A stretch of 64,000 nucleotides of DNA, from contig NZ_CP041659.1 of assembly GCF_007998985.1 (NCBI RefSeq), positions 1,228,501 through 1,292,500 on the forward strand. The letters run 5' to 3'. This document shows positions 7,863-16,962 of the stretch, piece after piece. The notes below the pieces were generated by a model. That model saw only the letters and a list, made by a program, of their open reading frames with translations, was not told where the DNA came from and ran no database searches. The stretch is from Sphingomonas xanthus. GTDB lineage: Bacteria; Pseudomonadota; Alphaproteobacteria; Sphingomonadales; Sphingomonadaceae. The translations under genes were made by a program, and so were the position numbers. The stretch's first letter is position 1; the number at the start of each line of letters is the position of its first letter.

Positions 7863-9709
7863 ACCCTGTCCCGTTGGTAGCGGTCGCCGGCAACCCCAAT
7901 GCCGGAAAGAGCGCACTGTTCAACGCACTGACCGGCGCCCGGCAAAAGGTCGGCAACTATCCGGGCGTGACGGTCGAGCGGCACGTCGGCAAGACCGTGC
8001 TTCCCGACGGCTCGCCAGTCGAGCTGGTCGACCTTCCGGGTGCCTATGGCCTCGATCCGACCAGCCTCGATGAAGCGGTGACCCGCGACGTGCTGATCGG
8101 GCGGCAGGCTGGCGAGCGGCTGCCGTCCGCCCTGCTGATCGTCGTCGATGCCTCGAACCTCGACAATCATTTGCGCTTCGCGCTGCAGTTGATCGACCTC
8201 GGCCTGCCGACGGTGGTGGCCTTGAACATGATCGATATGGCCCGCCGCGACGGGCTGGAACTCGATGCCGCAAGGCTTGAAGAACTGCTCGGCGTTCCGG
8301 TTGTCGAAACGGTCGCGGTGCGCCGGCGCGGGCTCGATGACGTCCTTTCCCGCCTTGGCGAACTTCTTGCCCAGCCGCGAAAGATCCGAAGCGGGGATGG
8401 CCCTCCTCCCGATTCGCTGGCCTTACAGCGCCGCGCCCGCGAGATCGCGACCGCGGCCGTGGTCAGCGAAGCCCCGGTGCGTCGGATTACCCATCAGCTC
8501 GACGGCGTCCTGCTTCACCCGGTCGCCGGTCCGCTGATCCTGACGGTGATCCTGTTCCTGATGTTCCAGGCCGTCTTTTCCTGGTCGGCGGTGCCGGCGG
8601 ACGCGCTTGAGGCGGGGACGATGGCGGCCGGCGAAGCGATCGGGAATGCTCTACCCGACGGATGGCTGCGATCGCTGGTCATCGACGGCCTGTTTGCCGG
8701 CGTCGGCGCGGTAGTGGTATTCCTGCCCCAGATCCTCATCCTGTTCCTGTTCATCCTGGTCCTCGAATCGACGGGCTACATGGTCCGCGCGGCGTTCATC
8801 ATGGACCGGCTGATGAGCCATGCCGGGCTGTCGGGCCGGGCGTTCATTCCCTTGCTGTCGAGTTTCGCCTGCGCCGTTCCGGGGATCATGGCGACGCGGA
8901 CGATCGACAATGAAAAGGACCGGCTGACCACCATCCTGGTGGCGCCCTTGATGACCTGTTCGGCGCGCCTACCGGTCTACACGCTGGTCATCGCCGCCTT
9001 TATCCCGGCGGCGCGCATCGGTCCGGGAATTGGCCTTCAGGGGCTGGTCCTGTTCGGGCTTTATGTCGCCGGGATCATCGGGGCGCTGCTGGCTGCGCTG
9101 GTCTTGCGGCGAACGGCGGTCAGCGGCGGCGGCGGCGCGTTCATGATGGAACTGCCCAAGTATCAGATGCCGCGGCTCAGCGACGTCGGCATCGGTCTAT
9201 GGCAGCGCGCTACCATCTTCCTGAAGCGCGCCGGGACGATCATTCTGGCCACCACGGTCATCCTGTGGGCGCTGGCCAGCTTCCCCCAGGCCGGAACGGG
9301 GCAGAAACAGTCCGAAGTGTCGATCGCCGGAAAGATCGGCGACGCAATCCACACCGTGGTCGCCCCGATCGGGTTCAACAAGGACATCAGCATGGCGCTG
9401 CTGCCCGCGATGGCGGCCCGTGAAGTGGCGGTTGCGGCGATCGGGACTGTTTACGCCCTTGATGCAGAGGATGAGGCGGGGCTTCAGACATTGGAAGAAC
9501 GGCTGGCCGGACGGTGGAGCCTGGCGACGGCGCTGGCCTTCCTCGCCTGGTTCGTCTTCGCCCCTCAGTGCATTTCGACGATCGCCATCACCCGCCGCGA
9601 AACCAACGGTTGGCGCTGGCCGTTGTTCATGGTCACCTATCTGTTCGTGCTGGCCTATGCCGCCGCCGGGGCAACCTACTGGACGGCAGTTTCCTTTGGC
9701 CTTGGCTAA
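7859..9709 (+). CDS. feoB: Ferrous iron transport protein B (GTP-dependent Fe2+ permease)
   Basis: A 616-residue inner-membrane protein. The N-terminal G domain shows G1 GNPNAGKSALFN, the NYPGVTVE switch I, G3 DLPGAYGL and G4 NMID. After a short GDI-like linker there are two Gate repeats (CAVPGIMATRTI near residue 345 and a second around FAPQCISTIAITRR) and several membrane segments. It takes up Fe(II) across the inner membrane. It is shorter than the 773-residue E. coli protein because the C-terminal cytosolic tail is missing, which is common outside the enterobacteria. ATGA coupling to feoA confirms the operon. Confidence 0.96.
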   Translation: MNPVPLVAVAGNPNAGKSALFNALTGARQKVGNYPGVTVERHVGKTVLPDGSPVELVDLPGAYGLDPTSLDEAVTRDVLIGRQAGERLPSALLIVVDASNLDNHLRFALQLIDLGLPTVVALNMIDMARRDGLELDAARLEELLGVPVVETVAVRRRGLDDVLSRLGELLAQPRKIRSGDGPPPDSLALQRRAREIATAAVVSEAPVRRITHQLDGVLLHPVAGPLILTVILFLMFQAVFSWSAVPADALEAGTMAAGEAIGNALPDGWLRSLVIDGLFAGVGAVVVFLPQILILFLFILVLESTGYMVRAAFIMDRLMSHAGLSGRAFIPLLSSFACAVPGIMATRTIDNEKDRLTTILVAPLMTCSARLPVYTLVIAAFIPAARIGPGIGLQGLVLFGLYVAGIIGALLAALVLRRTAVSGGGGAFMMELPKYQMPRLSDVGIGLWQRATIFLKRAGTIILATTVILWALASFPQAGTGQKQSEVSIAGKIGDAIHTVVAPIGFNKDISMALLPAMAAREVAVAAIGTVYALDAEDEAGLQTLEERLAGRWSLATALAFLAWFVFAPQCISTIAITRRETNGWRWPLFMVTYLFVLAYAAAGATYWTAVSFGLG

Positions 9710-9761
9710 CGCTGCGGGCGGGCCTAACGCTGGGCATCAAATCTAGCGTTGGGAGAACATC

Positions 9762-10265
9762 ATGGCGGGCGTGAACAAGGTCATTCTGGTCGGCAACCTG
9801 GGCCAGGACCCGGAATCGCGTTCGTTCAGCAACGGCGGCGAAGTGGTCAACTTGCGCATCGCCACGAGCGAAACGTGGAAAGACCGCGACGGCAACCGCC
9901 AGGAACGGACCGAGTGGCACTCGGTCGCGATCTTCAACGAGAATCTCGGCCGGGTGGCCAAGAACTACCTGCGCAAGGGATCGAAGGTCTACATCGAAGG
10001 CCAGCTCCAGACCCGCAAGTGGCAGGATCAGAACGGCAACGACCGCTACACGACAGAGATCGTGCTTCAGAAATTCCGGGGAGAATTGGTGCTGCTCGAC
10101 AGTCGCGAGGGCGGTTCGGGAAGCGGCTTCGGTGGCTCGGGCGGATCCTATGGGGACGATTTCGGTGGCGGGTCGAGCGGAGCGACCGGCGGCAACAGCC
10201 GCCAGCAAACGCGGCCGCAGCCGGCGGCGTTCGACACCGATCTTGACGATGACGTGCCTTTCTAA
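9762..10265 (+). CDS. ssb: Single-stranded DNA-binding protein
   Basis: A 167-residue SSB. The OB-fold occupies about residues 1-110 ([50 protein letters not shown]). A flexible Gly/Ser-rich linker follows, and the acidic tip DLDDDVPF is the docking tail for RecG, PriA, Exo I and other partners. GGGAGA lies seven bases before the ATG. The 52-base gap after feoB contains a small inverted repeat (AACGCT 9726-9731, AGCGTT 9745-9750) that may separate the transcripts. Its TAA overlaps the stop of the convergent yceD by four bases (CTAA). Confidence 0.97.
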   Translation: MAGVNKVILVGNLGQDPESRSFSNGGEVVNLRIATSETWKDRDGNRQERTEWHSVAIFNENLGRVAKNYLRKGSKVYIEGQLQTRKWQDQNGNDRYTTEIVLQKFRGELVLLDSREGGSGSGFGGSGGSYGDDFGGGSSGATGGNSRQQTRPQPAAFDTDLDDDVPF

Positions 10266-10786
10266 GGCAGTTTGTCCATCTTAGCCTTGAGCGCCGCAAG
10301 CGCCGCGAACGGGCCGGCGTCTTCCTCGCTCAATACTCCGGCCTCCTTGAGCGCAGCTTCCGCACCCGCACTGCGGGGATAGGGGTCAAGCGCCAGTGCC
10401 AGCGTGTCGGATATCGCGCCGCCAAGGTCGATCGCCATGCCGTCGTGGAAAATAGTATCGAGTTCGCCTTCGTCGAGTTCGACCTCCTCTTCGACCGCGC
10501 CGACGGCCGGCTGGGGGACGAACTTCAGGTCGAACGCCTCGTCGACATGCTGGGCGACCGGCTCACCCGTTGCCACGCACGCCTGCTCAAGCACGGCCTT
10601 GAGCCGTCCGGTCGCAGTAATGGTTTGCCCGTCGCGCGACAGCGCCGCATGCGCTTCCATGCGCTCGAGGCTAAGCAGGCGGAGCCTGCGCGCAATTCCC
10701 GCGCGCTCGGTGTCGTCGGCGACGATGTCGATCCGGTCGCCGTCGCGGATCTGGTCGAGCGAAAGGCGATGGCTGAACTCGCTCAC
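10262..10786 (-). CDS. YceD family (DUF177) protein
   Basis: A 174-residue DUF177 protein. In E. coli and plants YceD relatives influence 23S rRNA accumulation, but the biochemical role is not settled. The alphaproteobacterial form is recognisable from [14 protein letters not shown] at the start, the central [19 protein letters not shown] and the acidic [18 protein letters not shown] stretch. The usual CxxC pair of the core is reduced to one Cys (ACVATGEP), which is common in this lineage. rpmF, often the next gene elsewhere, is absent. The start overlaps the upstream bc1 chaperone gene by four bases (ATGA). Confidence 0.88.
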   Translation of the reverse strand: MSEFSHRLSLDQIRDGDRIDIVADDTERAGIARRLRLLSLERMEAHAALSRDGQTITATGRLKAVLEQACVATGEPVAQHVDEAFDLKFVPQPAVGAVEEEVELDEGELDTIFHDGMAIDLGGAISDTLALALDPYPRSAGAEAALKEAGVLSEEDAGPFAALAALKAKMDKLP

Positions 10787-11298
10787 GCAATCCGTCCTTC
10801 CATTACGTCGCGATCGCTGCGCCCGGAGAGCCCTTCATCAAAGCGACGCAACGCTTCCCCGGAAAACGTCAGTGCGGTCTCGGCGGGCGGGAGCGAGTCG
10901 CGGTAGACGCTGAACCGCACCGCTTCGTCCCAGCTCGCTTCGCCGGCCTTGGCAGTGCGCCAGCGGTCAACCCGGCTGGCAAGCGCCCCGACCAGCGACC
11001 GGACCTGCTTGCCGATCGACGGATCGCCGAATCCCTGCTCGCGCATCTGCCCGTCCATGTCGGCGATGAAGCTTTCGGTGAGCGCGACCGAATGCCGCAC
11101 GGCCTCCTCTTTGCCCTCCTCCAGCCGGAGGATCGCCAACGCCAGCAGGCTGGATATCACCGCGAATCGGCCGTCGAGCGTGTCGGGCACCGAACCCTCG
11201 CGGTACCAGGCCGGGCGACGTCCCTCGGCAACGACGGCACCGTACAACGCTCCCGCATCGGCTCCTTTAGGGCGTAACATCGCCATTATTGAGCGCAT
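10783..11298 (-). CDS. Ubiquinol-cytochrome c chaperone family protein (CBP3-like)
   Basis: About 171 residues, related to mitochondrial CBP3/UQCC1, which assists cytochrome b assembly into the bc1 complex. Typical segments are ALYGAVVAEGRRPAWYREG, VPDTLDGRFAVISSLLALAI, SFIADMDGQMREQGFGD and SIGKQVRSLVGAL. The ATG at 11298 has a textbook CAGGAGGACT just upstream. The longer upstream frame (to 11973) runs across the divergent bamE and is spurious. It is divergent from bamE (105-base gap) and coupled to yceD. The bamE / bc1 chaperone / DUF177 neighbourhood recurs in alphaproteobacteria. Confidence 0.88.
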   Translation of the reverse strand: MRSIMAMLRPKGADAGALYGAVVAEGRRPAWYREGSVPDTLDGRFAVISSLLALAILRLEEGKEEAVRHSVALTESFIADMDGQMREQGFGDPSIGKQVRSLVGALASRVDRWRTAKAGEASWDEAVRFSVYRDSLPPAETALTFSGEALRRFDEGLSGRSDRDVMEGRIA

Positions 11299-11403
11299 GG
11301 AGTCCTCCTGTAGGTGCGGACGACTTGCTTGTGTCGCCATCCTCCGCATATTGGGCCTGAGCGGGCCGGCGGACAAGCCGCGCCGATCCCATGGAGTGAG
11401 TAA

Positions 11404-11859
11404 ATGGCCAAGCGCAGTATTGCAGCGATCATCGGATTGGGGTTGGCGTTGACCGCCTGCGCCGGGATGCGCGAGCATAGAGGCTTCATCATCGACAAAT
11501 CGCTGGCCCAGGCCATTCAGCCGGGAATCGATAATAAGGACTCGGTGACCAAGACGCTTGGCCGTCCGACCTTCACCGGTCAGTTCGATCCGAACGATTG
11601 GTATTATGTTTCCCGCAACACGACCCAGCTGGCCTTCCGCGATCCGCGGGTTACCGACCAGACAGTGCTCCATGTCCGCTTCGATCAGGCCGGCAACGTT
11701 ACCGCGGTCAACCAGACCGGCAAGGAACTGATTGCCGCGGTCGACCCGTCGGGCGACAAGACGCCGACGCTGGGAAGGAAGCGCAGCTTCTTCGACGAGC
11801 TGTTCGGCAATATCGGGACCATCTCGCAGCCGGGTCTGCCAGGGTCGCGCCAGCAATAA
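11404..11859 (+). CDS. bamE: Outer membrane protein assembly factor BamE (SmpA/OmlA lipoprotein)
   Basis: A 151-residue lipoprotein. The signal sequence ends in the lipobox LTAC, with lipid attachment at about Cys19. The BamE domain follows, with GIDNKDSVTKTLGRPTFTG, WYYVSRNTTQLAF and VLHVRFDQAGNV. It would sit on the inner face of the outer membrane as a non-essential subunit of the BAM complex that inserts beta-barrel proteins, including the two TonB-dependent receptors and the porin of this window. The C-terminal 35 residues are a charged tail, longer than in E. coli. GGAGTGA precedes the ATG. Confidence 0.92.
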   Translation: MAKRSIAAIIGLGLALTACAGMREHRGFIIDKSLAQAIQPGIDNKDSVTKTLGRPTFTGQFDPNDWYYVSRNTTQLAFRDPRVTDQTVLHVRFDQAGNVTAVNQTGKELIAAVDPSGDKTPTLGRKRSFFDELFGNIGTISQPGLPGSRQQ

Positions 11860-11918
11860 GGCAGTTGGCATCGCCCTTGCGCCTTGTCGGCATGGGCCAT
11901 CCTGCTTAAGCGTCGCGC

Positions 11919-12671
11919 ATGACCGCGACGCCCGCCGGCATGACCTATGCCGATTATCTGCAGCTCGACACATTGTTGTCGGCGCAGCATCCCTTGAGCG
12001 AACTGCATGATGAAATGCTGTTCGTCATCATCCACCAGACCAAGGAGCTGTGGCTCAAGCAGATGCTCCACGAGGTCGGCTTTGCCTGCCGGCTGGTTCG
12101 GGAGGATCGCTTTGCCGAAGCCTATAAGGCGCTGGCGCGGGTCAGCCGCATATGGACGGTAATGACCCTGTCATGGGACGTCCTCGCAACGCTGACCCCG
12201 GTCGACTATTCGGCGTTCCGCGATGTCCTTGGGACATCTTCGGGTTTCCAGTCCGCGCAGTTCCGCGAACTCGAATTCCGACTGGGCATCAAGAATGAGA
12301 AGTTCCTCAATTATTATGAAGGCGGAAGCGCGGGCCACGCGGCGCTGGAGCAGGCGCTAGCCGAGCCGTCGCTCTGGGACGAGGCCAATGCCGCGCTGGC
12401 GCGGGCCGGCCTTCCCGCCGATGACCGCAAACAATCGTGGCTGACCGTTTATCGCGAGCCCGGTGAATATTTCGGGCTCTACCAGCTCGCCGAAAAGCTG
12501 GTCGACCTTGACGATGCGTTGGCCGCTTGGCGGCACAAGCATATGATCACGGTTGAGCGGATCATCGGCATGAAAGGCGGCACCGGCGGGTCGGCGGGCG
12601 CGGCATATCTTGCATCGACCCTGACCAAGCGGGCCTTTCCGGAACTCTGGTCGCTCAGGACCGAGCTTTGA
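11919..12671 (+). CDS. kynA: Tryptophan 2,3-dioxygenase
   Basis: A 250-residue haem enzyme that opens the indole ring of L-tryptophan to N-formylkynurenine. Diagnostic segments are MTYADYLQLDTLLSAQHPLS, HDEMLFVIIHQTKELW (His is the distal residue), GTSSGFQSAQFRELEF (substrate loop), and HKHMITVERIIGMKGGTGGS with the proximal haem His and substrate-binding Thr. The length is slightly below that of the 279-residue Xanthomonas enzyme. The stop overlaps the next start as TTGA, coupling it to the kynureninase-like enzyme. kynB (formamidase) is not in the window. Confidence 0.95.
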   Translation: MTATPAGMTYADYLQLDTLLSAQHPLSELHDEMLFVIIHQTKELWLKQMLHEVGFACRLVREDRFAEAYKALARVSRIWTVMTLSWDVLATLTPVDYSAFRDVLGTSSGFQSAQFRELEFRLGIKNEKFLNYYEGGSAGHAALEQALAEPSLWDEANAALARAGLPADDRKQSWLTVYREPGEYFGLYQLAEKLVDLDDALAAWRHKHMITVERIIGMKGGTGGSAGAAYLASTLTKRAFPELWSLRTEL

Positions 12672-13834
12672 GCTTCAAGCCGCTTTTCGCCCGATCGCTG
12701 GGCGCCGCGCCCGACCGCTTGCATTTCGCCGCGCACAGCCATCACCTTTGGCCCGATGCCTCGCTTGAAGGGCAAATGCAGTGCTGGGAGGATGCTTCCA
12801 TGCTGGCGGATCGCAAGTGGGGCCGGATCATGGACGAAATCTGGCCTGGCGCCCAAGCCGAGGTCGCCAACGAGCTCGGGACCGACGATTCCTCGGCGAT
12901 CGTGTTTGCATCAAACACCCACGACCTCCTTGTTCGGCTGGTGGCGGCATGCCCGCGCGATGGCGAGGCACCGCTGCGCGTACTGATGAGTGACGGCGAA
13001 TTCCATTCGGCGCGGCGGCAGATGGCGCGCTGGGCGGAGGCGGGCGAAATCCTTCTCACCACGGTCGCCGCCGAGCCCCATGATGACTTTTCCGACCGCT
13101 TTCTAAGCGCCGCGGAGTCGGGCGGGCACGACCTCATCTTGGTAAGCCATGTCATGTTCGGCAGCGGCCGAATATTTGAGGGGGTGGAAGCACTTGCGGC
13201 ATTGGCCCGACCTGACGGGCCCTGGGTCGCGATCGACGGCTATCATGCGTTCATGGCCGTGGCCGACCCGTTTGGTCCCAAGGCTGCGACGAGCGCCTTT
13301 TATCTCGGCGGAGGCTATAAGTATGCCATGGCCGGCGAGGGCATGGGGTTCATGCACTGCCCGCCCGCTTTCGGCGAAAGGCCGCCGATTACCGGCTGGT
13401 ACGCCGAGTTCGGTGACCTTACCGCGCCGCCCGGCAGCAGCGTCGGTTATACGCGCGACGCAATGCGGTTCATGGGCGCCACCTTCGACCCGTCTGCGCT
13501 CTATCGCTTCTTGGCGGTGCGCGCGATGCTTGCCGAAAATGGATTGACCTCGGACCGGATCGCCGCCCGGGTCGCCATGCTTCAAGATTTGATGCTCGAC
13601 CGGCTGGCGGGAACGCCGTTGGCCGACGCCGAGCTGCTCAATCCACCGGGAAACGGACCTCGTGCGCGTTTCCTTGCCTGGCGAAGTCCCCGGGCGCAGC
13701 GCTGGTGCAACGAATTGATGGATCGCAACTGCATCACCGACGTGCGAGGTGACGTGCTACGGGTAGGATTTGGCCTCTACCATGACGAGGAAGACGTCGA
13801 GACCTTTGTCCGGCTGGGCCGAACGCTCGCCTAG
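12668..13834 (+). CDS. Kynureninase-like PLP enzyme (class V aminotransferase fold)
   Basis: A 388-residue fold-type I, class V PLP protein. The PLP Lys lies in YLGGGYKYAMAGEG, and an Asp for the pyridine nitrogen in VAIDGYHAF. Position after tryptophan dioxygenase, with translational coupling through a TTG start inside TTGA, points to kynurenine cleavage to anthranilate and alanine. However, the N-terminus (LHFAAHSHHLWPDA) and the SNTHDLLVRL region differ from textbook KynU, so it could be a divergent kynureninase or a related lyase. No GTG or ATG fits better than TTG 12668. The stop shares CTAG with the tetR stop. Confidence 0.75.
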   Translation: MSFKPLFARSLGAAPDRLHFAAHSHHLWPDASLEGQMQCWEDASMLADRKWGRIMDEIWPGAQAEVANELGTDDSSAIVFASNTHDLLVRLVAACPRDGEAPLRVLMSDGEFHSARRQMARWAEAGEILLTTVAAEPHDDFSDRFLSAAESGGHDLILVSHVMFGSGRIFEGVEALAALARPDGPWVAIDGYHAFMAVADPFGPKAATSAFYLGGGYKYAMAGEGMGFMHCPPAFGERPPITGWYAEFGDLTAPPGSSVGYTRDAMRFMGATFDPSALYRFLAVRAMLAENGLTSDRIAARVAMLQDLMLDRLAGTPLADAELLNPPGNGPRARFLAWRSPRAQRWCNELMDRNCITDVRGDVLRVGFGLYHDEEDVETFVRLGRTLA

Positions 13835-14499
13835 GTTTTGATGCCGCGCTGGACCAGGTCGTTGGCAAGGCTCGCGACCTTGTCTTCATTTTCTTCTCCC
13901 CAAACGCCGAAGCGCAGGCCGAGGAAGACGTTCATTCCCATCAGCGCCCAGGCGCGGACTTCGTTGGCAAGCGGACCGTCGTCGCGGACTTCGCCGCTAT
14001 CGGTCGCCGCCGCCAAGCGCCCGGCGATCCGGTTCGCCGTAGTTTCATAATGGGCACGAAAACCGGCCGGATCGACGAACTCGGCCTCGTCGATGATCCG
14101 ATAGACTTCCTTATGGTCGGCGACGAAGCGCAGATAGGCGGCGAGGGCGCGTCGTTCGCCGTCGAGCCCGCCCGCGGCGCCTTCCAGCGCCGGGGCGACA
14201 TGGTCGCGCACCCGGCCGGACATGTCGCGGACGAGCGCGCCGAACACCGCCTCCTTGCTGTCGAAATAGGTGTAGAAAGTCCCGAGCGCGACCTTGGCAC
14301 GGCTGGTGATTCCGACGATCGAGCTTTCATGGAAACCGCGCTGCCCGAATTCCGCCAAGGCCGCATCAAGGATCTTGCGCAGGGTCTTCTCCCCGCGCGC
14401 CGTGCGCGGCGCCTTGCCTTTGCTGGCCGAGGATGCGGCGCGGGTCATGCCTCGCTGCGTTAGTCCGCTATCCGGCGCCTTGTCCAATGCTGCCCCCAT
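13831..14499 (-). CDS. TetR/AcrR family transcriptional regulator
   Basis: About 222 residues. The N-terminal TetR helix-turn-helix lies at about 40-90: RKILDAALAEFGQRGF, IVGITSRAKVALGTFYTYF, DSKEAVF. The C-terminal ligand domain is all helical. ATG 14499 is preferred to 14517 because GAGGG sits eight bases upstream, while 14517 abuts the palindrome and has no ribosome site. It is divergent from a TonB-dependent receptor gene, with a perfect palindrome between them (14518-14539). It therefore probably represses itself and the receptor-hydrolase-MFS cluster until an imported ligand binds. The inducer is unknown. Confidence 0.9.
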   Translation of the reverse strand: MGAALDKAPDSGLTQRGMTRAASSASKGKAPRTARGEKTLRKILDAALAEFGQRGFHESSIVGITSRAKVALGTFYTYFDSKEAVFGALVRDMSGRVRDHVAPALEGAAGGLDGERRALAAYLRFVADHKEVYRIIDEAEFVDPAGFRAHYETTANRIAGRLAAATDSGEVRDDGPLANEVRAWALMGMNVFLGLRFGVWGEENEDKVASLANDLVQRGIKT

Positions 14500-14517
14500 C
14501 GACTGCCCTCTTGTCAT

Positions 14518-14539
14518 AAGTTGAAAGACGGTTCAACTT
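14518..14539. promoter_or_regulatory. Perfect 22-bp palindrome, probable TetR operator
   Basis: AAGTTGAA (14518-14525) and TTCAACTT (14532-14539) are exact inverted repeats around a six-base spacer. The site lies between the divergent tetR and receptor genes. TTGAAA at 14521-14526 inside it could be a -35 box for the receptor gene, so a bound repressor would occlude the polymerase. Size and symmetry fit TetR-family operators. The link to this particular regulator is inferred from position. Confidence 0.65.
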
Positions 14540-14606
14540 TCATTATGGGGTGCTCAGGGCAGCAGACCGGTTTCAATCGGCACGCCCCAAATGGGGAGGA
14601 AAGAAT

Positions 14607-16922
14607 ATGTACCGCACTGCGATTCGCACCATGTTGTTGGCCAGCGTCGCGGCCATGTCGGCCGTGCCCGCTCATGCTCAGGACGCAGCGGAGGCACCTT
14701 CCGTTGCCGAACAGGATGAGGCGGCATCCACCATCGATACCGGGGAAATCGTCGTCACTGCGCGCCGCACGGAAGAGAATTTGCAGCGCGTTCCGGCCGC
14801 GATCTCGGCGTTTTCCGAGCGCACCCTTGAACGCATTCAGGCCACCGACACCACCGGCCTTCAGGGCGCGGTGCCGAACCTCAACATCGTCCAGGGCCGC
14901 GGCTCGTCCAACGCTACCAACATTTTCATCCGCGGCATCGGCCAGCCCGACGCGCTGCAGACCTTCGATCCCGCGGTCGGTGTCTACATTGACGACGTCT
15001 ACCTGTCGCGAATCCGCGGCAACCAGCTGGACCTGCTCGATGTCGAACGCGTCGAGGTGCTGCGCGGGCCGCAGGGCACGCTGTACGGCAAGAACACGAT
15101 CGGCGGCGCGATCAAGTTCGTCACTCGCAAGCCCTCGCAGCAGTTCCGCGCCACCGGCAGCATCGCGGTCGGCTCCTATGACCAGTTCGACCTGAAACTC
15201 GCCGCGTCCGGCCCGGTCAGCGACACCATCGCCGCCGGTTTCGCCGTGATGCGCGCCAAGCGCGACGGCTTCGTCGAGGACCGCAATGACGACCGGGAAT
15301 ATAACGACCGCAACACGGTCGCCGCGCGCGGCGCGATTGCATTCACGCCGACCAGTGCGCTGCGGATCGACCTGACGGCCGACTATGCCCATGACGATGC
15401 CAGCCTGAACACCGGCGCGCCCCTCAACGCCCTCACCTATCTGTTCACGCCGGGGGTCGTCGTGCCGCTTGAGCGCGACCCCGATGACTATAATTATACG
15501 GTTGAGACCACTCCGGGCCTGCCCAATTCGACCAAGATGACCCATTGGGGATTCTCCGGAACGGCGGCCTACGACGTGAACGATGCGCTGACGCTGAAGT
15601 CGATCACCGCCTACCGCAAGCTCAGCACCACCGACTATATCGATATCGATGCGACCGCCGCCGAGATTGGCGACGTGCTGGTCGACGTACGGCAGGACCA
15701 GTTCAGCCAGGAATTCCAGCTGACCTATACAAGTGATCGGCTGACGGCGGTCGGCGGGCTCTATTATCTCGACGAGAATGTCTCATCCCACCAGGAAGCC
15801 TTTGCGGATGATTTGATCAACATCACCATATTCCGCGGCGTATTTCCGGACTTCCTGCTCGGTCCGTCGAATTTTCCGACCTTCCTGCGGACCATCGATG
15901 ACGACCTGAAGACCGACAGCTATGCCGCCTATGTCAACGGCAGCTTCGCGCTGACCGATGCTCTGCGGATATCGGCCGGACTGCGCTGGACGCGGGAGGA
16001 AAAGGACTATTTCCGGACGACATCGACCTTCTCCAGCGCGCCCTTCCTGAACAGCGCGGCTCCATTCGTGTTCGAACGCAAGGACCGTTGGAAAAACCTC
16101 TCGCCGATGCTGTCGGTCGATTATCAGTTCACCCCTACGACGATGGCCTATCTGCGCTACGCCAAGGGCTTCAAGTCGGGCGGGTTCAACGGCCGCGCCA
16201 ACGAGATCGGGTCGGCGACCGCCTATGACCCGGAAACGACCGAGTCATACGAAGCCGGGCTGAAGACCACGATTGCCCGGCAACTTCGCTTCAATGCCGC
16301 GGTCTTCCACAACAATTATAAGGACTTTCAGGCACGCGTGTCGGAACTGGACGAAAGCACCGTCCCGCCCACCCCACTGCTGTCGGTCCTCAATGCCGGC
16401 AAGTTGCGCATCCGCGGCGCGGAACTGGAAGCGGCCTGGACTCCGACACCCGAACTGCTCCTCGACACCCAAATCGGTTATCTCGACGCGAAATATAAGC
16501 AGTTCGACGATCTGCGCTTCACCAACTTCGACGGCAGCCGCGCATTCCAGGAACCGGCCTTCGCCCCGAAGTGGACGATGCGGTTCGGCGCGCAATATGC
16601 CGCGAGCCTGGGTTCGGCGGGTACGCTGACCTTGGGCGGACAAGCGCGGTACCGTTCGCGGCACGCCTTGTCGGTCGACAACACCTTCACCAATTCGGAC
16701 GCGGAAATCGAAGGCCTGTTCCAGAAGGGCTATTGGCTGGGCGATGCGCGCGTCGTCTGGGAAGACGCCGCCAAACATTATTCGGTCGGCCTTTACGCCA
16801 ACAATCTGTTCGACAAGCTCTACAAGACCGACGGGCAGGAATTCTCGAGCATTGGCAGCATTCGGACCGTCTATTTTGGAGCGCCGCGAACCTTCACGCT
16901 TCGGCTGACGGCCCGTTATTGA
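14607..16922 (+). CDS. TonB-dependent receptor (outer membrane transporter)
   Basis: A 771-residue protein with a signal peptide ending at AVPAHA. A TonB-box-like DTGEIVVTARR follows, then a plug domain (VPNLNIVQGRG, IFIRGIGQPDALQTFDPAVG, VEVLRGPQGTLYGKNTIGGA). A 22-strand barrel follows, ending FTLRLTARY with a terminal aromatic residue. It would import a TonB-energised substrate into the periplasm. This plug type (FDPAVGVYIDDVY) is abundant in sphingomonads and often serves organic carbon compounds, but the ligand is not readable here. The ATG at 14607 has GGGAGGAAAG upstream. It is controlled presumably by the divergent TetR and is followed by a hydrolase and an MFS gene. Confidence 0.95.
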   Translation: MYRTAIRTMLLASVAAMSAVPAHAQDAAEAPSVAEQDEAASTIDTGEIVVTARRTEENLQRVPAAISAFSERTLERIQATDTTGLQGAVPNLNIVQGRGSSNATNIFIRGIGQPDALQTFDPAVGVYIDDVYLSRIRGNQLDLLDVERVEVLRGPQGTLYGKNTIGGAIKFVTRKPSQQFRATGSIAVGSYDQFDLKLAASGPVSDTIAAGFAVMRAKRDGFVEDRNDDREYNDRNTVAARGAIAFTPTSALRIDLTADYAHDDASLNTGAPLNALTYLFTPGVVVPLERDPDDYNYTVETTPGLPNSTKMTHWGFSGTAAYDVNDALTLKSITAYRKLSTTDYIDIDATAAEIGDVLVDVRQDQFSQEFQLTYTSDRLTAVGGLYYLDENVSSHQEAFADDLINITIFRGVFPDFLLGPSNFPTFLRTIDDDLKTDSYAAYVNGSFALTDALRISAGLRWTREEKDYFRTTSTFSSAPFLNSAAPFVFERKDRWKNLSPMLSVDYQFTPTTMAYLRYAKGFKSGGFNGRANEIGSATAYDPETTESYEAGLKTTIARQLRFNAAVFHNNYKDFQARVSELDESTVPPTPLLSVLNAGKLRIRGAELEAAWTPTPELLLDTQIGYLDAKYKQFDDLRFTNFDGSRAFQEPAFAPKWTMRFGAQYAASLGSAGTLTLGGQARYRSRHALSVDNTFTNSDAEIEGLFQKGYWLGDARVVWEDAAKHYSVGLYANNLFDKLYKTDGQEFSSIGSIRTVYFGAPRTFTLRLTARY

Positions 16923-16962
16923 CTGGACGAGCGGGGGCCGGCTGGCCCCCGCAACTGGCGCC

